In this document: positions 1 to 8,883 of the stretch, piece after piece | Numbering within the stretch: the first letter of the stretch is position 1 | Layout of the letters: every line of letters starts with the position of its first letter | Assembly (NCBI RefSeq): GCF_006547145.1 | Contig: NZ_CP041244.1 | Coordinates: forward strand, 5,828,001-5,892,000 | From: Actinomadura sp. WMMA1423 | GTDB lineage: Bacteria; Actinomycetota; Actinomycetes; Streptosporangiales; Streptosporangiaceae | Direction of reading: 5' to 3' | DNA: 64,000 nt | The notes under the pieces: model-generated | Seen by the model: only the letters and a program-made list of their open reading frames with translations | Database searches by the model: none | What the model was told of the DNA's origin: nothing | Position numbers and translations under genes: made by a program

Positions 1-681
1 CTGAACGACATCGCGGATCGTGCCGTTGGCGTCGTAGAACGAGCCGCGGTCGGCGACGTCGAAGTCCTCGGCCATTGTGATCTGCACGTTGTCCACGTAG
101 TGACGGTTCCAGATCGGCTCCAGGAGCATGTTCTCGAACCGGAACATCAGCAGGTCCTCGATCGGCTCCTTGCCAAGGAAGTGGTCGACGCGCCTCAGGT
201 GGTCCTCGTCGAAGAACTCCAGCAACTCGGCGTTCAACGCCCGCGCCGACTCTAGGTCCTTGCCGAACGGCTTTTCGACGACCATCCGGGCGTTCCTGTT
301 CAGGCCGACTTCGGCTAGACCCCCCGCGACCGTCGCGAACAGTGAAGGAGGAACCGCCAGGTAGTGAGTGAGGAATTTCGCGTCGCCGACTTCGCGACGG
401 ATCGCATCGAAGGTGGCGCCGTCGGTGTAGTCGCCCGCGACGAGCCGCAGGTTCCCTGCGAACTTCTCGAACGCCGCGTCGTTCACCTTGTCGTACTTGG
501 CCTCGCATGCCTCACGGGCCCGACTTCGCAGCCCGGCCAGGTCGAGGTCGGTCTTGGCGACCCCCACGACCGGCTGGTCCAGCACCCCGTCCGCCGTCAG
601 CCGGTACAACGCCGGCAGCAGCATCTTGTACGCCAGGTTCCCGGTGATCCCAAACAGCACCAACGCGTCGGCCCGCTCCAT
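1..681 (-). CDS. zwf: Glucose-6-phosphate 1-dehydrogenase, N-terminal part (runs off the window)
   Basis: Catalyses the NADP-dependent first step of the oxidative pentose phosphate pathway in the cytosol. 227 residues are visible; the C-terminal half lies outside the window. Residues 11-20 (GITGNLAYKM) are the dinucleotide-binding loop, with Asn where most family members have Asp. Residues 136-141 (EKPFGK) and 164-172 (RVDHFLGKE) match the substrate-binding and catalytic signatures, with Phe in place of the usual Tyr in DHYLGKE. The ATG at 681 gives a start that fits the family. The gene stands alone, facing away from tRNA-Leu. The D-to-N and Y-to-F changes suggest one of the secondary actinobacterial paralogues; the family assignment is firm, the paralogue is inferred. 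Confidence 0.9.
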   Translation of the reverse strand, partial: MERADALVLFGITGNLAYKMLLPALYRLTADGVLDQPVVGVAKTDLDLAGLRSRAREACEAKYDKVNDAAFEKFAGNLRLVAGDYTDGATFDAIRREVGDAKFLTHYLAVPPSLFATVAGGLAEVGLNRNARMVVEKPFGKDLESARALNAELLEFFDEDHLRRVDHFLGKEPIEDLLMFRFENMLLEPIWNRHYVDNVQITMAEDFDVADRGSFYDANGTIRDVVQ

Positions 682-997
682 CGCAAGCCTCCTCTCCTCG
701 GCTCACAGCTTGCCGTCCCGGCCATCCGGCGAACAAGGGTCCCGGGGTCGCGTGGTGCTCGGTCATGGTCATGTCGCCCCGTCCTCCATCGATCAGGGCG
801 AGCCATTCGCTCGGTCTCGGCCGTCGCGAGCAGAGTTCGGGCGCGACGGCCCGCGGCCAGCGGGCCCAACCGGTCGAGGGCTCCAGCGACGAGGTCGTGT
901 TCGGCACTGACTCGCCGCCGCCGTTCTCCAGGAAGACCATGGCCGCCGGCCAGGCCACATGGTCCACGCGTAACCGGACGATAGCTAGAACACGGCC
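682..997. other. Intergenic region upstream of zwf, no gene seen
   Basis: I see no reading frame with convincing protein character here on either strand. It should contain the promoter of the zwf gene, but I cannot mark one reliably. Confidence 0.4.
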
Positions 998-1100
998 GTG
1001 ACCCAGCTGCGCGAGCATTTCGCCACGTGCGAGCAGCGCCTGAACCGGTACCGGGCCGCTCCGGCGAACTTGCTCACGCGGTCGTCCACGCCCACTCCGA
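998..1100 (+). pseudogene. Possible remnant of a site-specific recombinase
   Basis: A frame opening with GTG at 998 encodes TQLREHFATCEQRLNRYRAA, which resembles the coiled-coil C-terminal part of actinobacterial serine recombinases (CEQRL-x-RYRAAL pattern). The likeness stops after about 25 residues and there is no catalytic domain. Its place about 100 bp from the 3' end of tRNA-Leu would fit a decayed integration event. The call rests on a short match from memory. Confidence 0.3.
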
Positions 1101-1161
1101 TGACAAGGCGGATCTCTACGCGCCTGGAGCTGAAGATGACGTACTACCCCAGGAAAAGCCA

Positions 1162-1190
1162 GTGGAAGCCAGGGTGGTCCTGGCTTCCAC
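1162..1190 (-). terminator. Hairpin downstream of tRNA-Leu
   Basis: Perfect 12-bp inverted repeat (GTGGAAGCCAGG and its complement) with a 5-nt loop, lying 17 bp past the 3' end of the minus-strand tRNA-Leu. The position and perfect stem suggest its transcription terminator, although no U-tract is obvious. Confidence 0.6.
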
Positions 1191-1206
1191 ATGTGCTGAC
1201 GGTATG

Positions 1207-1292
1207 TGTCCGAGGGGGGACTTGAACCCCCATGCCCCGTAAAGGGCACTAGCACCTCAAGCTAGCGCGTCTGCCTATTCCGCCACCCGGAC
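1207..1292 (-). tRNA. tRNA-Leu (anticodon GAG)
   Basis: 86-nt class II tRNA. The acceptor strands GTCCGGG and CTCGGAC pair with one G-U. The anticodon stem CTAGC/GCTAG encloses the loop TTGAGGT with anticodon GAG. A long variable arm and the T-arm (GGGGGTTCAAGTCCCCC) are present. The discriminator is A, and no CCA is encoded. Confidence 0.95.
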
Positions 1293-1408
1293 CGGTCGCA
1301 GGCCGCAGCGGGGCTGCGGCGAATTCACCATACCAAAGGTGGCGAGTCGCGGCGAAGTCGATCGGCGGGGCACCATGGGGCGGTAGCCGAGGACGTGAGG
1401 TGATCATT

Positions 1409-2719
1409 GTGGTCGACCAGCCGACCGCCGAGGACGAGGTCGTCCGGCTCTGCCAGGAGCTGATCCGGATCGACACCAGCAACCCGGGCGACCACTCGGG
1501 GCCGGGGGAGCGGGCGGCGGCGGAGTACGTCGCGGAGAAGCTGGAGGAGGTCGGGCTCGAGACCCGGATCCTCGAGTCGCATCCGGGGCGGGCCAGCCTG
1601 GTCGCGCGGATCGAGGGGGAGGATCCGGGACGGGACGCGCTGCTGCTGCACGGGCATCTCGACGTGGTGCCGGCGCGCAAGGAGGACTGGACGCGCGACC
1701 CGTTCGGCGGGGAGATCGCCGACGGGTGCGTCTGGGGGCGCGGGGCCGTGGACATGAAGGACATGGACGCGATGATCCTCGCGGTGGTGCGGCAGCGGCT
1801 CCGGGAGGGGCGCAGGCCGCCGCGGGACGTCGTGCTCGCGTTCCTGGCCGATGAGGAGGCCGGGGGCAAATGGGGCGCCCACTGGCTGGTGCGGGAGCAC
1901 CCGGAGCTGTTCGAGGGGTGCACCGAGGCCGTGGGGGAGGTCGGCGGGTTCAGCCTGACCGTGCCCGGCGACCGGCGGATGTACCTCATCGAGACGGCTG
2001 AGAAGGGCATCGCGTGGATGAACCTGACCGCCAAGGGGACGGCCGGGCACGGCTCGATGGTGCATCCGGACAACGCGGTCACGGCGCTGGCGTCGGCGGT
2101 CGCGCGGCTGGGGGCGCACGAGTTCCCGGTGCGGCTGACCAAGTCGGTGCGGGCGTTCCTGGAGCGGGCGTGCATGGCGTACGGCGTCGAGTTCGATCCG
2201 GAACGTCCGGAAAAGTGCCTTGAGGAGATCGGGCCGCTCGCGCGAATGATCGGCGCGACGCTGCGGAACACGCTCAATCCGACGCGGCTTGATGCCGGTT
2301 ATAAGGCGAATGTCATTCCGCAGACCGCCACGGCTCAGGTGGACGGGCGATTCCTTCCCGGACATGAATCGGAATTCTTCGCGACGGTGGACGAACTTCT
2401 CGGTCCGGACGTTCAGCGGGATTTCGTCCACCACGACCGCGCGGTCGAGACGGACTACGAGGGCGCGCTCGTCGCGGCGATGGAGGCGGCGCTGACCTCG
2501 GAGGACGAGGGCGCCCTGCCGGTGCCGTACTGCCTGAGCGGCGGGACGGACGCCAAGGCGTTCTCCACCCTGGGCATGCGCTGCTTCGGTTTCGCGCCGC
2601 TCAGATTGCCGCCAGAGTTGGACTTTTCCGGAATGTTCCATGGAATCGACGAGCGCGTTCCCGTGGACGGACTGCGCTTCGGAGTCAGGGTTCTCGACAA
2701 ATTCCTTGATCGCTCTTGA
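1409..2719 (+). CDS. M20-family metallopeptidase (dipeptidase/deacylase type)
   Basis: Cytosolic zinc hydrolase of the M20/ArgE/DapE superfamily, which cleaves dipeptides or N-acyl amino acids; the substrate cannot be told. Visible metal-site motifs are LLLHGHLDVVPA (first metal His/Asp), GRGAVDMKDMDAM (bridging Asp) and DEEAGG (Glu pair, catalytic base plus ligand). The middle dimerisation part carries KGTAGHGSMVHPDNA and a late His lies in GMFHGIDE. At 436 aa the length is usual. I chose GTG 1409 because GAGGTG sits about 4 nt upstream; an in-frame GTG at 1400 is possible. Monocistronic between tRNA-Leu and a surface-protein locus. Confidence 0.9.
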   Translation: MVDQPTAEDEVVRLCQELIRIDTSNPGDHSGPGERAAAEYVAEKLEEVGLETRILESHPGRASLVARIEGEDPGRDALLLHGHLDVVPARKEDWTRDPFGGEIADGCVWGRGAVDMKDMDAMILAVVRQRLREGRRPPRDVVLAFLADEEAGGKWGAHWLVREHPELFEGCTEAVGEVGGFSLTVPGDRRMYLIETAEKGIAWMNLTAKGTAGHGSMVHPDNAVTALASAVARLGAHEFPVRLTKSVRAFLERACMAYGVEFDPERPEKCLEEIGPLARMIGATLRNTLNPTRLDAGYKANVIPQTATAQVDGRFLPGHESEFFATVDELLGPDVQRDFVHHDRAVETDYEGALVAAMEAALTSEDEGALPVPYCLSGGTDAKAFSTLGMRCFGFAPLRLPPELDFSGMFHGIDERVPVDGLRFGVRVLDKFLDRS

Positions 2720-2798
2720 ATTTGCCGACACGGGTGCTTTCCGTGGTGCTATCGTCACCATTCGTTGAGGGCGGAGCAGTCGCAACGGAGGGTGTCCG

Positions 2799-3536
2799 GT
2801 GGCAGGTGGCGCGGCGCAGGCAGGGGCGGTCTCCGTCCTGCTGCGCCGCGTCGCCTACGGGCACCGTGTTCTGGGGCAGTCCGCCTTCGGGCGCTGTGTC
2901 CGGCGCCTGCTGGTCCTCGGCGGGCTGCTGATCGGCGGCTGGCTCCTCGGGTGCGCGGCGCAGTCCGCGCACGCCGACGAACCGCCGCCCGGGCTCGTGA
3001 CGGGGGTCGTCGCGAACACGCCTGTGCTGGGGGACGCGGTCCAGGCCGTCGGCGAGCGCCAACCGCTCCAGGAGGCCGGCGGCGTCACCGAGCTGGTCGA
3101 GGTAGTGGACGCGGTGGCGCAGGAGCCGCCGCGTGAGCAGAAGGCCCCGCGGGACGTGTCGCCACCCCGCAAGGACGTGGGGGTCGCACCCGCGGTCAAG
3201 CCAGAGCCCAGGCCGCACGTGGCCCGGGTCGCCGCCGCGCCCGAGAGGCACCGTCGGCTCCCCGCGCCCCGCGCGTTCTCCCAGGTTCGGCCGAAGGTCG
3301 GCCACGTGGTCCGCCATGTCGCCGTCCAGCCCCGCCCCGAGCCGATGCCGGCACCCGAAGGGCCCGGCACGCATTCGGTGACCGGCGGCTTCATCGCGAC
3401 CGGCATCGCCGTGGGGTTCCCGGCGACCGGGACGTGGGTCCCCGCACCTCAGCAGGCATCGCTGCGCCGCGTCCCCGGCGCGGTGCTGCCGGCCGTCCGC
3501 ACCGCCGCGGACGAGCCGTCCTTCGCGCCCGACTAG
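2799..3536 (+). CDS. Secreted or membrane-anchored protein upstream of the chaplin-like gene
   Basis: 245 aa from GTG 2799, with GGAGGGTG a few bases upstream. The N-terminus has Arg residues followed by a hydrophobic stretch (LLVLGGLLIGGWLLGCAAQSAHA, about residues 37-60), a signal peptide with an Ala-x-Ala cleavage site or a lipobox-like LGC. A Val-rich stretch follows (GLVTGVVANTPVLGDAVQAVG), reminiscent of short hydrophobic surface proteins, and then a Pro/Arg/Val-rich low-complexity tail. I do not recognise a named family. It lies 137 bp upstream of the seven-repeat surface protein in the same orientation, so a shared cell-surface role is inferred from context. Confidence 0.7.
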   Translation: MAGGAAQAGAVSVLLRRVAYGHRVLGQSAFGRCVRRLLVLGGLLIGGWLLGCAAQSAHADEPPPGLVTGVVANTPVLGDAVQAVGERQPLQEAGGVTELVEVVDAVAQEPPREQKAPRDVSPPRKDVGVAPAVKPEPRPHVARVAAAPERHRRLPAPRAFSQVRPKVGHVVRHVAVQPRPEPMPAPEGPGTHSVTGGFIATGIAVGFPATGTWVPAPQQASLRRVPGAVLPAVRTAADEPSFAPD

Positions 3537-3673
3537 TACCCGATCCCATTCTCCGGACGCGTGCCCGTGCGGCTCGGGCGCGCCGATCCGGTCTCCCGCC
3601 GTGCCCTCATGCGCGGCCTTCCCCCGAGGCACACGTGTCTCTTCTCCACCAAATCACTCCCCTAAGGAGCATC

Positions 3674-5461
3674 ATGCGACGCACATCACGTGCCATGCTC
3701 ACCGCGGGCTTCGTCGCCCTCGGTGTCAGTGCGATCCCGGTCAACGCCTTCGCCGACACCACCGGTGAGGGCGGCGTCCTCGCCGGCAACCAGGTGAACG
3801 CGCCGATCTCCGCCCCCATCGACGTGACCGGCAACGCGGTCTCCGTGCTCGGCATCAGCCAGGCGCAGTCCAAGGGCGGCGCGACGGTCAAGCAGAACGG
3901 CAACGGCAACGGCGGGCAGCAGACGTCCGGCAAGGGCGGCGTCGGGTCCGGAAACCAGGTCGACGCCCCGATCTCGATCCCGGTGAACGCCTGCGGCAAC
4001 GCGGTCGCCGTCCTCGGCATCGCGCAGGCCGGCTGCACCGGCGGCGCCACGGTCAAGAACCCCGGCGGCGGCGACAACGGCGGCGGCGGCAGCGTCAGCC
4101 GGACGGGGCGCCAGGCCGCGAACGGCAACGGGAACGGCGGCCAGGTCACCGACGGGTCGGGCGGCGTCCTCGCGGGCAACCAGGTGAAGGCGCCGATCTC
4201 GGTGCCCGTCAACGTGTGCGGCAACGGCGTCGCGGTCATCGGCCAGGCGGTCGCGGGCTGCGAGGGCGGCGCCAAGGTCAAGGGCGGCAGCGGCACCGGG
4301 GCGAACCAGCAGACGTCCGGCGCCGGGGGCGTCCTGTCCGGGAACCAGGCCGACGTCCCGATCAGCGTGCCCGTGAACGTCTGCGGCAACGCGGTCGGCA
4401 ACGCGGTGGCGTCCTGCGACGGCGGCGCGACCGTCAAGAACGCCGGCCAGGGGACGGGGCAGCAGACCACCTCCGGTGCGGGCGGCGTGCTGTCCGGGAA
4501 CCAGGCGAACATCCCGATCTCCATCCCGGTCAACGTGTGCGGCAACGCCGCGGCCGTCATCGGGCAGGCGGGCGCGGCCTGCGAGGGCGGCGCGAAGGTC
4601 GTCGGCGGCTCCGGAGGCGGCGAGCAGACCACCTCCGGTGCGGGCGGGGTCCTGTCGGGGAACCAGGCGAACATCCCGATCTCGATCCCGGTCAACGTGT
4701 GCGGCAACGCCGTCGCGGTCATCGGCCAGGCGACCGGCTCCTGCACGGGGGGCGCCTCCGTGAAGAACGGCGGCACCGGGACGGGGCAGCAGACCACCTC
4801 GGGCGCCGGGGGCGTCGGCTCCGGGAACCAGGCGGACGTGCCGGTCACGGCCCCCGTCGACGTGTGCGGCAACGGCGCCGCCGTGATCGGCCTGGCCTCC
4901 CCGTCCCCCGACTGCGACGGCCCCGGCACCGGCTCGCCCTCGCCGGCGCCCTCGCCGTCCTACCGCACGAGCGGCACCGCCCCGCGGCCCGCCGCGCCGA
5001 TCGCCCCGCCCGCCGTCGGCGGCGGGTCCGGGCTCCTCGACGGTCTCGGGGCGCCGGGCCTGCCCGTCCAGAACCAGCGCACCGCGGGCGCTCCCCTCGC
5101 CGGCGACGGCTCGCCCCTGTCGCTCCTCGACACCCGCGCCCTGCCGGTGCTGAACGCCGCTTCCCAGCCGGGCGCGCCGGTCGCGCTGCCCAAGGCCGGA
5201 GCCCAGCGCGTCCGGCAGGACGGCGGAACCCCGGTGTCGCTCCCGGTGCCCGTGAAGCCGGTCGTCCCGGCCGGTGCCCAGGCCGTGCAGGCCCCCAAGG
5301 CCACGGACGAGCTCGGCCAGGTCAGGCACGTCGCCGCCACGGAGACGATCTCTCCGGCGACGAAGTCGGGCGCGACGCTGCTGGCCGCGGTCTCCGGGCT
5401 GCTGGCCGCCGCGGCCGGCGTGACGGTGCTGGCGCGGCGGATCCGGGTGGGCCGCCGCTAG
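3674..5461 (+). CDS. Chaplin-like multi-repeat cell-surface protein with C-terminal membrane anchor
   Basis: 595 aa; start ATG 3674 follows AAGGAG. The signal peptide is followed by seven tandem repeats of about 50-60 aa, each with the core GNQ-x(3)-PIS-x-PVNVCGNAVAVIG and a Gly/Asn/Thr-rich linker. This core matches the chaplin (DUF320) domain, which assembles into amyloid-like surface fibrils in streptomycetes. Repeats 2-7 carry two Cys each; repeat 1 has Thr in place of the first Cys. A Pro/Ala-rich region follows, then a C-terminal hydrophobic helix (about 565-585) with a basic tail (RRIRVGRR). No LPxTG or LAxTG sorting signal is evident, so it is probably held in the membrane directly. 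Classical long chaplins carry only two such domains. Confidence 0.85.
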   Translation: MRRTSRAMLTAGFVALGVSAIPVNAFADTTGEGGVLAGNQVNAPISAPIDVTGNAVSVLGISQAQSKGGATVKQNGNGNGGQQTSGKGGVGSGNQVDAPISIPVNACGNAVAVLGIAQAGCTGGATVKNPGGGDNGGGGSVSRTGRQAANGNGNGGQVTDGSGGVLAGNQVKAPISVPVNVCGNGVAVIGQAVAGCEGGAKVKGGSGTGANQQTSGAGGVLSGNQADVPISVPVNVCGNAVGNAVASCDGGATVKNAGQGTGQQTTSGAGGVLSGNQANIPISIPVNVCGNAAAVIGQAGAACEGGAKVVGGSGGGEQTTSGAGGVLSGNQANIPISIPVNVCGNAVAVIGQATGSCTGGASVKNGGTGTGQQTTSGAGGVGSGNQADVPVTAPVDVCGNGAAVIGLASPSPDCDGPGTGSPSPAPSPSYRTSGTAPRPAAPIAPPAVGGGSGLLDGLGAPGLPVQNQRTAGAPLAGDGSPLSLLDTRALPVLNAASQPGAPVALPKAGAQRVRQDGGTPVSLPVPVKPVVPAGAQAVQAPKATDELGQVRHVAATETISPATKSGATLLAAVSGLLAAAAGVTVLARRIRVGRR

Positions 5462-5481
5462 ATCCACCAGTACGCGGGTGA

Positions 5482-5499
5482 GCCGGCCGCACGGCCGGC
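5482..5499 (+). terminator. Hairpin after the chaplin-like gene
   Basis: Perfect inverted repeat GCCGGCCG-CA-CGGCCGGC starting 20 bp past the stop codon. It may act as a terminator. The rest of 5500-5689 shows no gene. Confidence 0.45.
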
Positions 5500-5689
5500 A
5501 GCGGAAGACCTTCGCCCGTCCCGGAGGCGCGGACCGGGGCGGGCGAAGCCGCGTTCCCGGAAGGGCGGGGTTCCCGGAGGGGCGGGCTAGTGGGCGGGGA
5601 GGGCGGACGCGCGACTATTGTGGACACAGTAACGTCACGTCAGGGAATCCGTACGCAGTGCTACGCTCCCGGCAGGTCGCTGGGAACGG

Positions 5690-5875
5690 TCAGAAGGTAC
5701 GGACGGCTCGGATGACCTTGCGGCGCAGTTGAATACGACGGCGGCCGTCCGGGTACAGGCGCAAGCGATCGAGTTCCCAGCCGCCGTGCTCCGCGTGCTC
5801 GGTCATGATCTGCCGGGCGGTGTCACGGGTGGTGCCGCGCGGCAGTGACAGGACGAGGTAGGTGTACTCCGCCAT
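5690..5875 (-). CDS. DUF5703 family small protein
   Basis: 61 aa from ATG 5875 (MAEYTYLVLSLPRGTTRD...). The pattern LPRGT-x-RD-x-AR-x-x-TEHAE-x-G-x-WELDRLRLYPDG and the basic end (LRRKVIRAVRT) match the actinobacterial DUF5703 family, whose function is unknown. No membrane segment or signal peptide. The reading frame stays open far upstream, but only this part has family character. It is transcribed away from topA. Confidence 0.8.
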   Translation of the reverse strand: MAEYTYLVLSLPRGTTRDTARQIMTEHAEHGGWELDRLRLYPDGRRRIQLRRKVIRAVRTF

Positions 5876-6128
5876 TGCGACCATTATTACTTGGTCTACC
5901 GGCCGTGCGGCACCGTACCGTGGCGTCCCGGTCCGCGCGCCGTCCGGCGGCATGCAATCCTGTCGGAGGCGCGCGGCGGTGAGAATCCCGCCGCTTGGCG
6001 GGGGCGGGACGCCGATCGCGAAGCGGCGGCGGAAGGGCGCGGGCACAAACACGCCGTCATGCGACGTTGTACGAAGCCTGTAGGAAGAGCCTGAGTCAGA
6101 GGACCGAGACAGCGAGGTTGGAGCGACT

Positions 6129-8855
6129 GTGCCAGCCAAGAACGGCACCGCGAACAGTGGCCGGGGCAACGGCGCGGGGACGCGCCTTGTGATCGTCGAA
6201 TCGCCCGCGAAGGCGAAGACGATCGCGGGCTACCTGGGCCGCGGCTACATCGTGGAGTCCAGTATCGGCCATATCCGCGACCTCCCCGGAAGCGCCTCGG
6301 AGGTGCCGGCCAAGTACAAGGGCGAGCCGTGGGCGAAGCTCGGCGTGAACGTCGAGCGGCAGTTCGAACCGCTCTACGTGGTCAACTCCGACAAGCGCCA
6401 GCAGGTCAGCAAGCTCAAGAAGCTGCTCGCCGAGGCCGACGAGCTCTACCTCGCGACGGACGAGGACCGGGAGGGCGAGGCGATCGCCTGGCACCTCCAG
6501 GACGTCCTGAAGCCGAAGGTCCCCGTGCACCGGATGGTCTTCAACGAGATCACCAAGGACGCGATCCAGCGCGCCGCCGCGAACCCGCGCCAGCTGAACA
6601 TGCGCCTGGTGGACGCGCAGGAGACGCGCCGCATCCTGGACCGCCTCTACGGGTACGAGGTCAGCCCCGTCCTGTGGAAGAAGGTCATGCCGAGGCTGTC
6701 GGCGGGCCGCGTGCAGTCGGTGGCGACGCGCCTGGTCGTGGAGCGGGAGCGGGAGCGGATCGCGTTCGTCCCCGCCCACTACTGGGACATCGCGGCCCAG
6801 TTCGACACCGGCAAGGACGAGGAGCCCACGGCCTTCAAGGCCGGGCTCGTCTCCGTGGACGGCAGGCGCGTGGCGCAGGGCCGCGACTTCGCCTCCGACG
6901 GCACCCTGAAGACGCGGGACGCCCTGCACCTGGACGAGGCCGCCGCGACGGCCCTCGCCGAGCGGCTCCGCGGCCGCCCGTACGAGGTCAAGTCGGTCGA
7001 GCGCAAGCCCTACACGCGCCGCCCGTACCCCCCGTTCCGCACGACGACCCTCCAGCAGGAGGCCAGCCGCAAGCTGAGCTTCTCCGCCAAGTACACGATG
7101 TCGGTCGCGCAGAAGCTGTACGAGAACGGCTTCATCACCTACATGCGAACCGACTCGATCACCCTGTCGGAGACGGCGATCACGGCGGCGCGGCGGCAGG
7201 CGGCCTCGCTGTTCGGCGCCGAGTACGTCCCTGACAAGCCGCGCGTCTACGCGTCCAAGGTGAAGAACGCGCAGGAGGCCCACGAGGCGATCCGCCCGGC
7301 CGGCGAAACGTTCCGGACGCCCGCGGAGACGGGCCTGTCCGGCGACCAGTTCCGGCTGTACGAGCTGATCTGGAAGCGGACGATCGCGTCCCAGATGAAG
7401 GACGCCGCCGGCCAGTCGGTGTCGATCCGGGTCACCGGGGTCTCGACGAGCGACGAGCGGGCCGAGTTCGGCGCGACCGGCAAGACGATCACGTTCCACG
7501 GGTTCCTCAAGGCCTACGTGGAGAGCGCCGACGACCCCTCCACCGACCGGGACGACCAGGAGCGGCGCCTTCCGAACCTGGCCGAGGGCGACCCGCTCAC
7601 CGCGAGCGCGGTGGACGCCGAGGGCCACTCCACCCGCCCGCCGGCCCGCTACACCGAGGCCAGCCTGGTCAAGGAGCTGGAGGAGCGCGAGATCGGGCGG
7701 CCGTCGACCTACGCCTCGATCATCGGGACGATCCTGGCGCGCGAGTACGTGTTCAAGAAGGGCACGGCGCTGGTCCCCTCGTTCCTGGCGTTCGCCGTGG
7801 TCAACCTGCTGGAGCGCCACTTCGGCAACCTGGTCGACTACGACTTCACCGCGCACATGGAGGACGGCCTCGACGAGATCGCCCGCGGCGAGGCCGAGCG
7901 CGTCCGCTGGCTGTCCCGGTTCTACTTCGGCGACAACGGCGACTGGGGGGTGGCGGGGCGTAGCCACGGGGGTGGAATGCCGGGCCTGAAGGAGCTGGTC
8001 GGCGACATCGGCGACATCGACGCCAAGGGGATCAGCTCGTTCCCGATCAAGGGCACCGACATCATGGTGCGGGTCGGCCGGTACGGGCCCTACCTCGACC
8101 GCGACGGCGAGCGCGTCAACATCCCCGAGGACATCGCGCCCGACGAGCTGACCGCCGAGAAGGCCGAGGAGCTGTTCGCGCAGCCGTCCGGCGACCGGGA
8201 GCTCGGCACCGACCCCGAGACCGGCCACACGATCGTGGCCAAGTCAGGACGGTTCGGGCCCTATGTCACCGAGATCCTGCCCGAGCAGGCCCCGCCCGCC
8301 GACGGCAAGAAGCGGACGAAGAAGGCCGACGCCGCCAAGCCGCGCACCTCGTCGCTGTTCAAGTCGATGTCGCTCGACACGATCACGCTCGACGACGCGC
8401 TGAAGCTGCTCTCGCTGCCGCGCACGCTGGGCGAGCTCGACGGCGAGCCGGTGACCGCGCAGAACGGGCGGTTCGGCCCGTACATCAAGCGGGGCTCCGA
8501 CAGCCGGTCGCTCGGCTCGGAGGACGAGCTGTTCACGGTCACGCTGGAGCGCGCGAAGGAGCTGCTCGCCCAGCCCAAGCAGCGCGGCCGCCGGGCCGCG
8601 GCCGCCGCGCCGCTGCGCGAGCTGGGCAAGGACCCGGCAAGCGGGGAGCCGGTCGTGGTGAAGGAGGGCAGGTTCGGCCCGTACGTCACCGACGGCGAGA
8701 CGAACGCGAGCCTGCGCAAGGGCGACGAGGTCGAGTCGATCACGATCCAGCGCGCGGCGGAGCTGCTCGCGGAGCGCCGTGAGAAGGTCGCCGCGGGCGG
8801 CGGGAAGAAGAAGACGACGACGCGCCGTCGAACCTCCGCAAAGTCCGGTTCATAG
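6129..8855 (+). CDS. topA: DNA topoisomerase I
   Basis: Type IA topoisomerase, 908 aa, relaxing negative supercoils through a 5'-phosphotyrosine link. The Toprim domain begins VIVESPAKAKTIAGYLGRGY (residues about 20-40), with the acidic DEDREGE triad later. The active-site Tyr is in FITYMRTDSI (about residue 340). The C-terminus lacks zinc fingers and instead has four GR[FY]GPY repeats and a Lys/Arg-rich tail, the actinobacterial form. GTG 6129 is the start. The gene is followed 28 bp later by the MFS-thymidylate kinase gene, giving the conserved actinobacterial order topA-tmk-holB. Confidence 0.97.
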   Translation: MPAKNGTANSGRGNGAGTRLVIVESPAKAKTIAGYLGRGYIVESSIGHIRDLPGSASEVPAKYKGEPWAKLGVNVERQFEPLYVVNSDKRQQVSKLKKLLAEADELYLATDEDREGEAIAWHLQDVLKPKVPVHRMVFNEITKDAIQRAAANPRQLNMRLVDAQETRRILDRLYGYEVSPVLWKKVMPRLSAGRVQSVATRLVVERERERIAFVPAHYWDIAAQFDTGKDEEPTAFKAGLVSVDGRRVAQGRDFASDGTLKTRDALHLDEAAATALAERLRGRPYEVKSVERKPYTRRPYPPFRTTTLQQEASRKLSFSAKYTMSVAQKLYENGFITYMRTDSITLSETAITAARRQAASLFGAEYVPDKPRVYASKVKNAQEAHEAIRPAGETFRTPAETGLSGDQFRLYELIWKRTIASQMKDAAGQSVSIRVTGVSTSDERAEFGATGKTITFHGFLKAYVESADDPSTDRDDQERRLPNLAEGDPLTASAVDAEGHSTRPPARYTEASLVKELEEREIGRPSTYASIIGTILAREYVFKKGTALVPSFLAFAVVNLLERHFGNLVDYDFTAHMEDGLDEIARGEAERVRWLSRFYFGDNGDWGVAGRSHGGGMPGLKELVGDIGDIDAKGISSFPIKGTDIMVRVGRYGPYLDRDGERVNIPEDIAPDELTAEKAEELFAQPSGDRELGTDPETGHTIVAKSGRFGPYVTEILPEQAPPADGKKRTKKADAAKPRTSSLFKSMSLDTITLDDALKLLSLPRTLGELDGEPVTAQNGRFGPYIKRGSDSRSLGSEDELFTVTLERAKELLAQPKQRGRRAAAAAPLRELGKDPASGEPVVVKEGRFGPYVTDGETNASLRKGDEVESITIQRAAELLAERREKVAAGGGKKKTTTRRRTSAKSGS

Positions 8856-8883
8856 GGACATCTACGCCGATACCCTGACCGAC

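Noticed and set aside
512..1255. Minus-strand frame of 247 codons overlapping zwf and tRNA-Leu
   Set aside because: It covers a tRNA and a real gene in another frame and has Arg/Gly/Pro shadow composition.
3770..4900. Regular repeats that could look like a CRISPR array
   Set aside because: The repeat units are imperfect, in frame with each other and encode chaplin-like domains.
3607..5467. Long minus-strand frames opposite the chaplin-like gene
   Set aside because: They are mirror products of the high-GC repeats, with no motif or start; the plus strand has a signal peptide, repeats and AAGGAG.
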